DNA of 64,000 nt from Chloroflexi bacterium 44-23. GTDB lineage: Bacteria; Chloroflexota; Anaerolineae; Anaerolineales; Anaerolineaceae. Both the position numbers and the translations under genes were made by a program. The stretch is taken from positions 403,196-467,195 of the forward strand of contig MKUW01000015.1 in NCBI GenBank assembly GCA_001899005.1, written 5' to 3'. Position 1 is the stretch's first letter. Every line of letters starts with the position of its first letter. The notes beneath the pieces were generated by a model that was not told the DNA's origin, searched no databases, and worked only from the letters and a program-made list of their open reading frames with translations. Positions 27,801 to 35,261 of this stretch are shown in pieces.

Positions 27801-30247
27801 TTTAACATGACCAATCCCATTTCAATTTCTCCAAGGGCATTTTTTACCAACCCAAGGCCAGCAGAAATGCGCCAGGTCCATTCAGAGAGGTCGTTATCTC
27901 TTTTTTGGCTGTTATCTACCAAATCTAAATATATTGAATGAGCGGCCTCAAATTCGTTTAGGAGGAAAAGAACTTCTGCCAGGAGAATATGGGCATAGGT
28001 CTTTTTTTCATCACTTTGTTTTATAAAAGCTTGAAGTGTTTTTTGCGCAGCTAATAAATGTTCCATTGAAGGCTTGTTTTGTTCTGTAAGTGAAAACTGA
28101 TTCTCACTATCATTTAAAATTGTTTTCACATACAAGAGAAGCCATTCCGGTTTCGCTCCTGTTTCAGCTGAAATAGCAATTTCAAAGCTTGCCAGCGCTT
28201 GTTCACGATTATCATTCTCTAAACATCTTTGCGCGTCCATAAAAGCCAGTTCTGGGTTATTGGCCCACTTCCCTTTAGCCTTCAAAAGGTATCTTTGACT
28301 TTCATCCAAGTGCCCAAGTTCCTTTAGCGTATGAATTAAATTAATGTAATAATTTTCATCTTCTGAGTTGAGAGCGATTGCTTTTCGTAAGTAAGGTAAG
28401 GCTTCAGCGAACAAATTTTGGTGTAAGCATACTCTCGCTAAAGCATAATGAATCTCATCGGATTCAGGGACAGCCAAGACTGCCGACCTTAATGTTGTGA
28501 TGGCCTCATTAAAATTCTCTGCCACCTCAAATATTTCAGCCAGTGTCAACCAGGCTTCGGCGCTAGTGGCATCTCCTTGTAAGGCTTTCTTCAAAGAAAT
28601 TTTAGCTGTTTCGTATTCACCCTCAAGGAATTGAATTTTTCCATTTATGGAATAAACTAAAGCGTCTTCCATTCCGTGACTGGCTAATTTCTCACATAAT
28701 TTCTTGGCTTCCTCAATTTTGCCGGCATTACAAGCTGCGTTCGCATAATCGAACCAATCGCTTTGTTCAACTTTTCCATTGGCTTCAGCTGTTTCCCATT
28801 CTAAATATAGGGTTTCCCAATCTTTCTTTTGAATTAGTAGCTTTCGAAGATTCTTTTGAATTTGCGCATTGGCAGGCTCAATCGCAGCATTTATTTTATA
28901 TTTCTCATATTGCAATTCAGAGTTGGCGAATTGGTCAATATTGTCAGTGATAATTGCTGAAATGATTGGATTGTTTTTTGAGATCATGTCGAGAAATGAA
29001 AGATAAGCCTCAATCTGATCGGCCAGCTCAAGATGTTTTAACGAGTCGATGATTGTGCGATGGTCAATCTTCTGTAACAATTCAATCTCATCAACGGCTG
29101 GCCAATTTGCCTGGCGTTCATGCAACCATACGTAAAAGTCTCTGGTAGCCAGTTCCTTGGCGCGGTTTTCTTCCCCTTTTTCTTTTAAGGCAATAGCTGA
29201 ATTTAACTTTTGAATAATTGAGTTATCTAATGATGTATTACTTCCTTCCAAATCAACATATGAATTCGTTCCACCTGGTTTAAAGTGCACATTTTGGCTT
29301 GTATCACTGCTTGGATCAATGTAGCCATATTCACCGAATGCTTCATCCGAGCGAATAAAGAGTAAATCTATGAAATTTTGAAGTTTATTGGTGGTTTCTT
29401 TGGCTGCCTTAAAATGCGCATTAGCTTGATGGCTAGATTTTTCAAGTACATTCTTATATCCAGAAAGGATATGTTCTTGAATCTTTTCTTCAATAACTTT
29501 GAAAGATGAAATAGGATTGTTGTCAGTTTCAAACTGATATTGATCAGGTTTGCGAAGGACATTTGAAATTTCCGGAACCATAAACCCTAATTGTCCCGGG
29601 AATGATTGATACCAACTAATCTGTTTTGCCATTGGACTATTTTCAACCAGATTCTTGATAATATTTGCTTTTTTCTTCTTATCAAACAATTGCACTGAAA
29701 TAATATGGTTTACCAGCGAAATGGCAAGATTCTCATCTTTATCATCAGCAATCGCAATTAAGAAATCTTGGGAATAATCCAACAAGCTGTAGAGAATCGC
29801 CAGCGGAGTTCTCCAACATTGATAGAAAAAAGAGCGCGATTCAAAACGCTGGATTCCTAATTCGGTCAAAATGCCATGCCAATTTTGTGTTTTTAAGCCG
29901 CGTTCATAGAGCGCCAGGCCTAATAAAGTTGCTTGCTTCAGATCCTGCACTCTTCCCTTGCCGTTGCGAATTGTCTCAAAGAGTGTGACTGCACTCTTTA
30001 AGTAAAGTTTCTCAGAAATTGGTCTTGACCGTATATCTAAAGAAAGCCCGGAGTGAATCAATGCAATCGACCCCAGATTCCAATCTTCGATATTTTGGCC
30101 CAGTGATTCAACAATCTTTTTCACTGTTCCCAAATCAATAAAGGCTTCCCAGACAATTTTGTCCAGGCGAAGTGATTCGAATAATTTCTTTTGATCAGTC
30201 TGTGAGATTGTTGCGTCAAAATATTGGAAAAATGGTGTTGATTTCAT
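24863..30247 (-). CDS. Giant tetratricopeptide-repeat protein (1794 residues)
   Basis: The protein is made almost wholly of helical repeats. Clear TPR units with the W/L-G-Y-A-F-A-P pattern occur through the centre and at the C-terminus, for example AEAWLTLAEIFEVAENFNEA and VISCLEVGDIYFDQQNYPNA. The first ~350 residues are helical but less regular. There is no signal peptide, membrane helix or enzymatic motif, so it is probably a cytosolic scaffold. AGGAGT lies before the ATG. It begins 18 bp after the small membrane-protein gene and overlaps the caspase-like gene by 11 bp, so the three are translationally linked. I infer it is a sensor or scaffold for the protease. Confidence 0.88.
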   Translation of the reverse strand: MKSTPFFQYFDATISQTDQKKLFESLRLDKIVWEAFIDLGTVKKIVESLGQNIEDWNLGSIALIHSGLSLDIRSRPISEKLYLKSAVTLFETIRNGKGRVQDLKQATLLGLALYERGLKTQNWHGILTELGIQRFESRSFFYQCWRTPLAILYSLLDYSQDFLIAIADDKDENLAISLVNHIISVQLFDKKKKANIIKNLVENSPMAKQISWYQSFPGQLGFMVPEISNVLRKPDQYQFETDNNPISSFKVIEEKIQEHILSGYKNVLEKSSHQANAHFKAAKETTNKLQNFIDLLFIRSDEAFGEYGYIDPSSDTSQNVHFKPGGTNSYVDLEGSNTSLDNSIIQKLNSAIALKEKGEENRAKELATRDFYVWLHERQANWPAVDEIELLQKIDHRTIIDSLKHLELADQIEAYLSFLDMISKNNPIISAIITDNIDQFANSELQYEKYKINAAIEPANAQIQKNLRKLLIQKKDWETLYLEWETAEANGKVEQSDWFDYANAACNAGKIEEAKKLCEKLASHGMEDALVYSINGKIQFLEGEYETAKISLKKALQGDATSAEAWLTLAEIFEVAENFNEAITTLRSAVLAVPESDEIHYALARVCLHQNLFAEALPYLRKAIALNSEDENYYINLIHTLKELGHLDESQRYLLKAKGKWANNPELAFMDAQRCLENDNREQALASFEIAISAETGAKPEWLLLYVKTILNDSENQFSLTEQNKPSMEHLLAAQKTLQAFIKQSDEKKTYAHILLAEVLFLLNEFEAAHSIYLDLVDNSQKRDNDLSEWTWRISAGLGLVKNALGEIEMGLVMLKDSVSYNPNHVGIKQALAEAYLTAKLNNEASQMAMEAYNLCATDVRNLIWYASFMKKLSNENEVIKALEYANLLSNDNPELAIQLANEYVIVGNLQAANSTLASLLNQVISDYSILRKLTMIFLRLENFENAYQAYKKGILTLSPLSLENQLELIYLCVINNKWQEGLEHIQKLISQNYTFAATFSMQAEVLMGLKQYSSALDAYDQSLQAKKKLAEYLLIKKNNEFFVPLAWIEAMEKNEFTLTRLAGCAIKANQFEKSLASINQVIRLQPSVSAYKLFAADISLQLNDYETAYSYLSTIDMENLNQEDEVLWPIKQAFDFLINRFQRSNGVKKDFGTQFKNPLSECLAIMNLISKDEFSEARTAFLELSENLANMKFSFGSENISVLLSQTWKNLTFRLAILCAIDLYEFQIASGLINDWQQFTNCDVEPSLFTLLLVNASHNLSGLFSQLGVKSHRSVLLEKQASDDQFILQLQKKASQKGSTEFIKNYNDLLYLSGSGDENDVNRELINGEGIPSLKYLLIRRLLTLEKIEDVEDFLSSSETVANNLLTFASHQLTVAPHKVINLFSDAGFQSNPLINMTLSYCHNKLNNISEALEYCKKANQTWSDEENWQVTEANLYESMGENGKAMNLWEKIIKESDSIKTVIIPYLDTLLKNGKSEEVLKTLETYKKDLSSTFEYHYYQSQAFLMEGKVDLALKSIQISKNMDSQNMQAVLQEGYIFVKMQQYEKAKQNAYQVIQKNPENVAGYLLMISILETQKKYQDAVRMAEKALVNNPESHELKVSLAWNLREIGNLVEALKVVSQMTVEDSEDWEAFSLLALLYNDLEDFQAAEENAKKSLRISMEQPGILLLLGGLLKKQGHLDQALEYFSKAAAINSEDVISCLEVGDIYFDQQNYPNALDAYQEAILRDSNDARAYYKTGQIMKEVKDYQGAEKMLRMAANLSPKDASIRRQLAGVIALNFVHSPLEAKQHVG

Positions 30248-30265
30248 TCAGACTCCTATCAAGAT

Positions 30266-30580
30266 TTATGCGAATTGCATTAGTAAATAAATCGAACCAC
30301 TCATAACCAGTGCGCCCATTATCACCAGAAATACACCTACGCCTGCAGAAGTTTGTACTAATTGGTTAAGAGATTCAATCAAAACGGAGGCATTACCAAC
30401 CAAACCTGCCATTTCTTCAGCAATCCCCTTTTGAACAATTTTCTTGGTCTCATTGGCGATTTTGTTGATCCCTACACCGAAAACACGTGAGACCAAAATG
30501 TACATACCGATTAGAAATGTCAGCGCGCCAACCCCTAAAAGGAGAAGCCCTAATTTATAAAATAATTCTGCAGACATCAT
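30266..30580 (-). CDS. Small two-helix membrane protein
   Basis: About 104 residues. There is one hydrophobic helix at roughly residues 7-32, a polar helical stretch of about 40 residues (NETKKIVQKGIAEEMAGLVG and following) and a second helix at about 76-100. No family is recognised. I choose ATG 30580: GGAGG at 30589-30593 (minus strand) is 8 bases upstream, and TTG 30583 and ATG 30577 are alternatives. It is the first gene after the sigma54 promoter and is followed 18 bp later by the giant TPR gene. It may tether that protein at the membrane, which is inference. Confidence 0.75.
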   Translation of the reverse strand: MMSAELFYKLGLLLLGVGALTFLIGMYILVSRVFGVGINKIANETKKIVQKGIAEEMAGLVGNASVLIESLNQLVQTSAGVGVFLVIMGALVMSGSIYLLMQFA

Positions 30581-30585
30581 CAAAA

Positions 30586-30616
30586 ATACCTCCTGAATTG
30601 ATAGTTCAAGAGGTAT
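30586..30616 (-). terminator. Terminator-like hairpin that also covers the Shine-Dalgarno
   Basis: On the minus strand, arms 30616-30605 and 30597-30586 form a 12-bp stem with one T-G pair and a 7-base loop, followed by TTTTTG. The 3' arm contains the GGAGG of the membrane-protein gene. The predicted sigma54 start (about 30608-30606) lies inside the 5' arm, so sigma54 transcripts would lack most of that arm. Confidence 0.7.
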
Positions 30617-30618
30617 GA

Positions 30619-30634
30619 TGCAAGATCAGTGCCA
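30619..30634 (-). promoter_or_regulatory. Sigma54 (-24/-12) promoter
   Basis: The minus strand reads TGGCACTGATCTTGCA, matching TGGCAC-N5-TTGCA at every consensus position except the G that often follows TGGCAC. The GG and GC doublets have the required spacing. It begins 4 bp after the stop codon of the sigma54 activator gene and points at the membrane/TPR/caspase genes. Confidence 0.85.
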
Positions 30635-30638
30635 GGCT

Positions 30639-31814
30639 TTAGTTTTTCTTCCTGATGATCGTGTAGGGTATGTCGTTCAAATCAATTACCCCGCTGTCAT
30701 TCGATATCATAGAAAATTCGAGTACATGACTTAATTCACGGACATTGCCAGGCCAATCATAAGCAATGATTGCCTCAAGTGCCCGCGGAGTGATGTCTTC
30801 AACGTTTAAACCCCTTTGGGAGTTAATCAATTTAATCAGGAAACCGACCAGTTCAGGAATGTCTTCTTTTCTATCACGTAAGGCAGGAATTTCCAGATCA
30901 ATAACTTTTAATCGGTAATAAAGATCTTCTCGAAACTCATTTTTGGCAATCATTTCCAACAAATTGCGATTTGAGGCTGCAATCAACTGTACATCAACGT
31001 GAATTTCTTGAGTTCCACCCAGGCGTCTAAATGATTGAGTTTCAATAGCACGCAAGAGCTTGGCCTGAATATCCATGGCCATTGATGAAATTTCATCTAG
31101 AAAGAGGACGCCCCCATCGGCAGTTTCCATTAATCCCAGTTTTCTTTTATCAGCACTCGTAAAGGAATTGGCTTCATGGCCAAACAATTCAGATTCGAGC
31201 ATGGTGCTTTGTATTGCTCCGCAATTTATGGCCACAAACATCTTATCCTTGCGCGGACCGCTATGGTAAATATATTGTGCAAGTATGTCTTTGCCAACTC
31301 CGGTTTCACCCGATATCAAAACACTGGCTGAAGCCATAGCTGCGCGTTGGGCTAGGTTATATACCTGCTGCAGTTCTTTATTATTGCTGGGGACAAATTT
31401 GAAATTTTTCCTTTGAATATCCTGGAAAAGAAAAAGCTGTCGCCGCATTCGAACCAGTTCAACAGCTCTTTTAATCGTTAACTCCAAGCGTTCCAATTTT
31501 ATTGGTTTTGTAATGTAATCAAGTGCGCCATTTTTCATCGCATCCACTGCAATTTCAATATCAGGAACACCGGTAATTAATATAATGGGCGGATTATTGG
31601 GGAAATAAGCGCTTTCATATAAAAGTGTGGGACCAAACCCATCAGGCAATTGCACATCCAGCAACACCAGATCAGCGTTACCTTTTTTTAATTCTTCACG
31701 CGCATCCCCAAGTGTTCCCACACCAATTACATCGTAGTCCAACGAGGTAAGAAATGACTCTAAAGTAGAGCGCGCATTTACTTCATCATCTACAACCAGT
31801 ACTGTAATGCCCAT
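30639..31814 (-). CDS. NtrC-family sigma54 activator lacking a DNA-binding domain
   Basis: 391 residues. The receiver domain (1-120) has the DD pair (9-10), phospho-acceptor Asp53 and Lys103. The AAA+ domain (about 140-370) has Walker A SGETGVGKD (168-176), Walker B FLDE (238-241) and the arginine-finger region REDLYYRLKV. The sigma54-contacting GAFTGA loop reads NSFTSA (216-221): Phe and Thr are kept and both glycines changed. The chain ends at residue 391, just after the AAA+ lid, so the usual Fis-type helix-turn-helix is missing, as in the HTH-less activators FlgR and CtcC. Its ATG directly abuts the kinase stop codon. Confidence 0.9.
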   Translation of the reverse strand: MGITVLVVDDEVNARSTLESFLTSLDYDVIGVGTLGDAREELKKGNADLVLLDVQLPDGFGPTLLYESAYFPNNPPIILITGVPDIEIAVDAMKNGALDYITKPIKLERLELTIKRAVELVRMRRQLFLFQDIQRKNFKFVPSNNKELQQVYNLAQRAAMASASVLISGETGVGKDILAQYIYHSGPRKDKMFVAINCGAIQSTMLESELFGHEANSFTSADKRKLGLMETADGGVLFLDEISSMAMDIQAKLLRAIETQSFRRLGGTQEIHVDVQLIAASNRNLLEMIAKNEFREDLYYRLKVIDLEIPALRDRKEDIPELVGFLIKLINSQRGLNVEDITPRALEAIIAYDWPGNVRELSHVLEFSMISNDSGVIDLNDIPYTIIRKKN

Positions 31815-33770
31815 TTATATTTCTCCCTGTTTTACAGGTAAGTATACAGCAAAAATTGTGCCGCCACCCGGGTATGATTCCACGGAAATATTGCCACGGT
31901 GTGCCGTTATTATCCGTTTACTAATGGCCAAACCTAATCCAGTTCCGGTTTTTTTGGTGGTGATAAAGGGTTCAAAAATACGCCCAGCGACTTCCTCAGG
32001 TATTCCCGGGCCGTTATCTGTAATCTTAATTTCAATTTGTGGGTGATTTGAAATTGTTTGGATTTCCTGAATGATTATTCCCAGTGTGCCATTGGGCAAC
32101 TGGGACATTGCCTCTACTGCGTTACTGATCAAATTTGTAAAAACTTGTTCCAATAAGCGTGGATCAGCTGAGATTTCAGGCAGTTTTTCGGGTTTCTGAA
32201 CAAAATCAACAACACCAACGCGCATCATTCTCGGTTTCCAGCGATCAACAACCCGTTGCACTAACACACCTGCATCAATCGTCTCAAACTTAGGATCAAA
32301 AGGTTTGGAATAAGACAAAATTCCTTCCATTTGATGTGTCAAACGTTCGCAATCCAAGTTCATTCGATCTACTAGGTCTTTATTTTTGGGATCATCTGCG
32401 AAGGTTCTTGAAAGCATTTGCAATCCCATGGATATATTATTAATCGGGTTTCGGACTTCATGTGCAAATACAGCCAAAAATTCGCCAAGAATCGCTCTTT
32501 GTTCGAGCTGCTGTGCTCGTACTCTGAATTCTTCATTTTCACTCACATCTCGCAAATAAATCAATAATGCATACAATTCGTCTCTGTGAATGACGGGAAT
32601 GATTTTTAATTCAACGGGAATGGAATCCCCATCTCTTCTGTGGATCTGCACAATGCCCAAGCGCTGAAGATACAACTCCTGCCGGCTGGATTCCAATAAC
32701 GGCATTAAATTGTCTGGCCCAATTAAGATATTTTCTATCGGGTGGCCTATAATTTCGCGCATCTGATAGCCAAGCATTAACTCAGCGCTTGGATTAAGAA
32801 ACCAAATGCTACGATCTGTGTTCAGCACGACAATACCATCTTGAATTTGGTTGATTATTTCAGATTGGACGGTGAGCTTCCATTCATCTTTACTAATTTT
32901 GGTGCGTAGATTTGAAACCAAGACAAAGTATTGAAAAAGCGATGATAAGGTAGCGCTAAAGACATCCATAATTGCTACAATAAATTTCGATGGCTGTGTT
33001 TTTTCATGCCCAACCACCAGTAAACCTGAGGCGGTTTTACCAGGTCCCATAGTGGAAGTGGCTACATAAGTAAGATTCAAAATCCTGGCCGTTTTATGAA
33101 TTTCAGTGTACATTCGTTGACCAGGAACCCAGATCGTTGTGCTTTGATCCAATCTTAGTTCATGGGTTGAAATATCCAGAGGAAACTGATGGGCAGGGTT
33201 TGCGGATACAGACAATCCCAGTTCCGGATATTCACTTTTTGCCTGGTATATATAAACATGACCGGTTTCAAAAAATTCAGAAATTTCATCAACAGCTTTT
33301 TGGAACGCTTCTTCAAGTGTTTCAGATTCAATTAAACGTAAGAGACTTTGGGTTACCTTAAATAGATTTTCCTGCCAACTATACTGTTGTTCCAAATATT
33401 GCTGCTCAGGAATGATTAAATAAACATAAAGATGCTCAAGTTCATCAAGTACAAACACACGAATGAATACTGTCCGGCGGTTCTTATTGCGAGTAATCAG
33501 CTCAGCTGGCACAGCTTCTTTGCGGGAAAACTGTTGCGCATTCTCTAATTCAATAATATCTTTAAAAGATACCGCCGCGATTTCCACTGGCGAAAAGGCT
33601 GTGAATTTATTAAACTCACTGTTGCAATTTAGAATAGTACCTGAAGAATTGTCGACAAGTACAGCTGGGTCTTCAAGTATATTTAACAAATTACGATAAA
33701 CCACGGTATTTTCCTCCTGTGGTTTACCGACAAGTAAATTTTTTATCCAATTTGAATTACTTGATGTCAT
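31815..33770 (-). CDS. NtrB-like cytosolic PAS/GAF histidine kinase
   Basis: 651 residues, no membrane helices. A PAS domain covers about residues 20-130, a GAF-like domain about 140-290 and a second PAS about 310-420. HisKA has His437 in FAHEVRNPINN, and the HATPase has NLISNAVEAM, DNGPGIPEEV and TGTGLGLAISKRI. It sits between rpoN (6 bp gap) and the activator gene (0 bp), so it is almost certainly the activator's kinase. The stimulus must be intracellular; the GAF domain is the likely ligand sensor. GGAGAAA precedes its ATG. Confidence 0.92.
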   Translation of the reverse strand: MTSSNSNWIKNLLVGKPQEENTVVYRNLLNILEDPAVLVDNSSGTILNCNSEFNKFTAFSPVEIAAVSFKDIIELENAQQFSRKEAVPAELITRNKNRRTVFIRVFVLDELEHLYVYLIIPEQQYLEQQYSWQENLFKVTQSLLRLIESETLEEAFQKAVDEISEFFETGHVYIYQAKSEYPELGLSVSANPAHQFPLDISTHELRLDQSTTIWVPGQRMYTEIHKTARILNLTYVATSTMGPGKTASGLLVVGHEKTQPSKFIVAIMDVFSATLSSLFQYFVLVSNLRTKISKDEWKLTVQSEIINQIQDGIVVLNTDRSIWFLNPSAELMLGYQMREIIGHPIENILIGPDNLMPLLESSRQELYLQRLGIVQIHRRDGDSIPVELKIIPVIHRDELYALLIYLRDVSENEEFRVRAQQLEQRAILGEFLAVFAHEVRNPINNISMGLQMLSRTFADDPKNKDLVDRMNLDCERLTHQMEGILSYSKPFDPKFETIDAGVLVQRVVDRWKPRMMRVGVVDFVQKPEKLPEISADPRLLEQVFTNLISNAVEAMSQLPNGTLGIIIQEIQTISNHPQIEIKITDNGPGIPEEVAGRIFEPFITTKKTGTGLGLAISKRIITAHRGNISVESYPGGGTIFAVYLPVKQGEI

Positions 33771-33776
33771 TTTCTC

Positions 33777-35174
33777 CTATAGGGATTGTCGTAAGTGTGC
33801 CGGCAAAATCCCTTCGATCGCGCGATACTTCGCCACTGTCCTTCTGGCAACCCGAATACCTCTTTCATCCAAACGCTTCTGAATTTCGGTATCACTCAAC
33901 GGTTTAGTCTCAGTTGAAATTATCTCACGCAATATCGTTCTGGCAGAAAGACTGCGATCAAAAAATGCAGCCATGGGCACAATTTTCCGATTAGGTAATT
34001 GTACTGACTTTCCAGAAACAGCGCGAGAAATTGTTGATTCGTGCACACCTAACTCTTCTGCCAGACTCGCCCTCGTAATGGGTTCCAGAAATTCCTCACC
34101 CTTTGTTAAATATGCGCGTTGTGTAACTACCAGAAGAGTCATCAATCGCTGCATGGTGTGATTTCGCTGTTGTAAGCACTTCACAAACAAGGACGCCCGA
34201 TCCATGTCTCCTCGCATTGCGTCTTTAGATTCCCCTTCACTCTCTTTGATCGCTTTTTTATACAATGAACTAACTTGCAGAATTCCCCCAAAGGGCATGA
34301 TGATCTCCACGACCATTTGAGATTTTGGATCATCATTCATGAAACCAATAATTACATCGGGTTGTTGATAGACGCTTGTCTCCTGACTGCTCGGATTACG
34401 AACACTACCCCAATGAGAACGGCCAGGAAATGGGTTCAGGTTTTCACTGATAAATTCAGCAATTCTTTCTACTCGTTGTACACCTATGCCAAGGATCTTG
34501 GCAATCTCAGCATATTGCCGGCGACTTAAGTAATCAAGGTGTCCTTCCACAATCTCATCAGCATATTCCGGCACAAGACCTGCCTCAGATAAAACTTCTA
34601 ATTGGATCTTCATGGCTTGATTCGGCCCGGTTGATCCAACTCCGATCGGTTCTGCTAATTGAATAACTCGCTGAACGTCTTCGACCTCACTAACCGGAAT
34701 ATGAAAATAGCGGGCAATTTCCATCAGGGAAACTGCCAGAAAACCATCATCATCCAAATTGGTTAATAAGTGGACGGCGATCAATTGCTGGTCTTTGGTC
34801 AACTCTGTAGCGATCTGGCGAAGTACGTAGGTTGTCAGATCTTCTGTAACTGGTGAAATTGGTTCATCCGGATAATCCTGATCGGTGTAATCCCGTTTCG
34901 GAAAAAAGTCATCCATTGGAGAAATATAGACAACCGGTTCCGTTGGGTCATTTGTGTTAGGACGCGAACACAATGGACAAATTCCATCTGGAGGCAAAAC
35001 TCGATGGCAATGAGGACATCTTCGTTCCTCCACAATTTCAAGCGCCGGGTTAGAAGCTAATTCTGAATCAATTTGTTGTTTCAATTCAAATGTGTTTAAA
35101 CTCAGAAGAGTCATAGTTTGAGCAAGATGAGCAGTTGTATGGCTTTGCTTTAGAACCTGGCGTTGGTATATCAT
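33777..35174 (-). CDS. rpoN: RNA polymerase sigma54 factor with an embedded zinc ribbon
   Basis: 465 residues. Region I has the Gln/Leu-rich helices (HLAQTMTLLSLNTFELKQQI). Next comes an unusual short zinc-ribbon-like insert, CPHC-x8-12-CPLC, at about residues 53-73. The core-binding and HTH regions follow, with LGVHESTISRAVSGK, and the RpoN box reads ARRTVAKYRAIEGI. AGAGAGG lies before the ATG. It heads the cluster with kinase and activator. Two overlapping promoters (sigma70-type and sigma54-like) precede it, so autoregulation is possible. Confidence 0.94.
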   Translation of the reverse strand: MIYQRQVLKQSHTTAHLAQTMTLLSLNTFELKQQIDSELASNPALEIVEERRCPHCHRVLPPDGICPLCSRPNTNDPTEPVVYISPMDDFFPKRDYTDQDYPDEPISPVTEDLTTYVLRQIATELTKDQQLIAVHLLTNLDDDGFLAVSLMEIARYFHIPVSEVEDVQRVIQLAEPIGVGSTGPNQAMKIQLEVLSEAGLVPEYADEIVEGHLDYLSRRQYAEIAKILGIGVQRVERIAEFISENLNPFPGRSHWGSVRNPSSQETSVYQQPDVIIGFMNDDPKSQMVVEIIMPFGGILQVSSLYKKAIKESEGESKDAMRGDMDRASLFVKCLQQRNHTMQRLMTLLVVTQRAYLTKGEEFLEPITRASLAEELGVHESTISRAVSGKSVQLPNRKIVPMAAFFDRSLSARTILREIISTETKPLSDTEIQKRLDERGIRVARRTVAKYRAIEGILPAHLRQSL

Positions 35175-35192
35175 AATAACCTCTCTTGAAAA

Positions 35193-35221
35193 ATTATAGC
35201 TTGACAGACTTAATGTTGCAA
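35193..35221 (-). promoter_or_regulatory. Sigma70-type promoter of rpoN
   Basis: On the minus strand TTGCAA (35221-35216), 17-base spacer, TATAAT (35198-35193). It ends 18 bp before the rpoN ATG. Confidence 0.7.
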
Positions 35222-35229
35222 GTTATATG
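35201..35229 (+). promoter_or_regulatory. Divergent sigma70-type promoter of trmFO
   Basis: TTGACA at 35201-35206, 17-base spacer, TATATG at 35224-35229. It overlaps both rpoN promoter elements on the other strand, so the divergent units may compete. Confidence 0.6.
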
Positions 35230-35232
35230 CCA
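35217..35232 (-). promoter_or_regulatory. Possible sigma54 promoter of rpoN
   Basis: The minus strand reads TGGCATATAACTTGCA: correct GG and GC spacing, one mismatch to TGGCAC-N5-TTGCA. Its TTGCA doubles as the -35 of the sigma70-type promoter, so chance overlap is possible. Confidence 0.45.
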
Positions 35233-35261
35233 CCGTAATTTTGTAAGGTAAAATCTTAAGT

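Noticed and set aside
22351..30247. A type III-E CRISPR (Craspase) TPR-CHAT locus.
   Set aside because: No gRAMP, cas genes or CRISPR repeats are present; the TPR and caspase parts are separate proteins in a sigma54 cluster.
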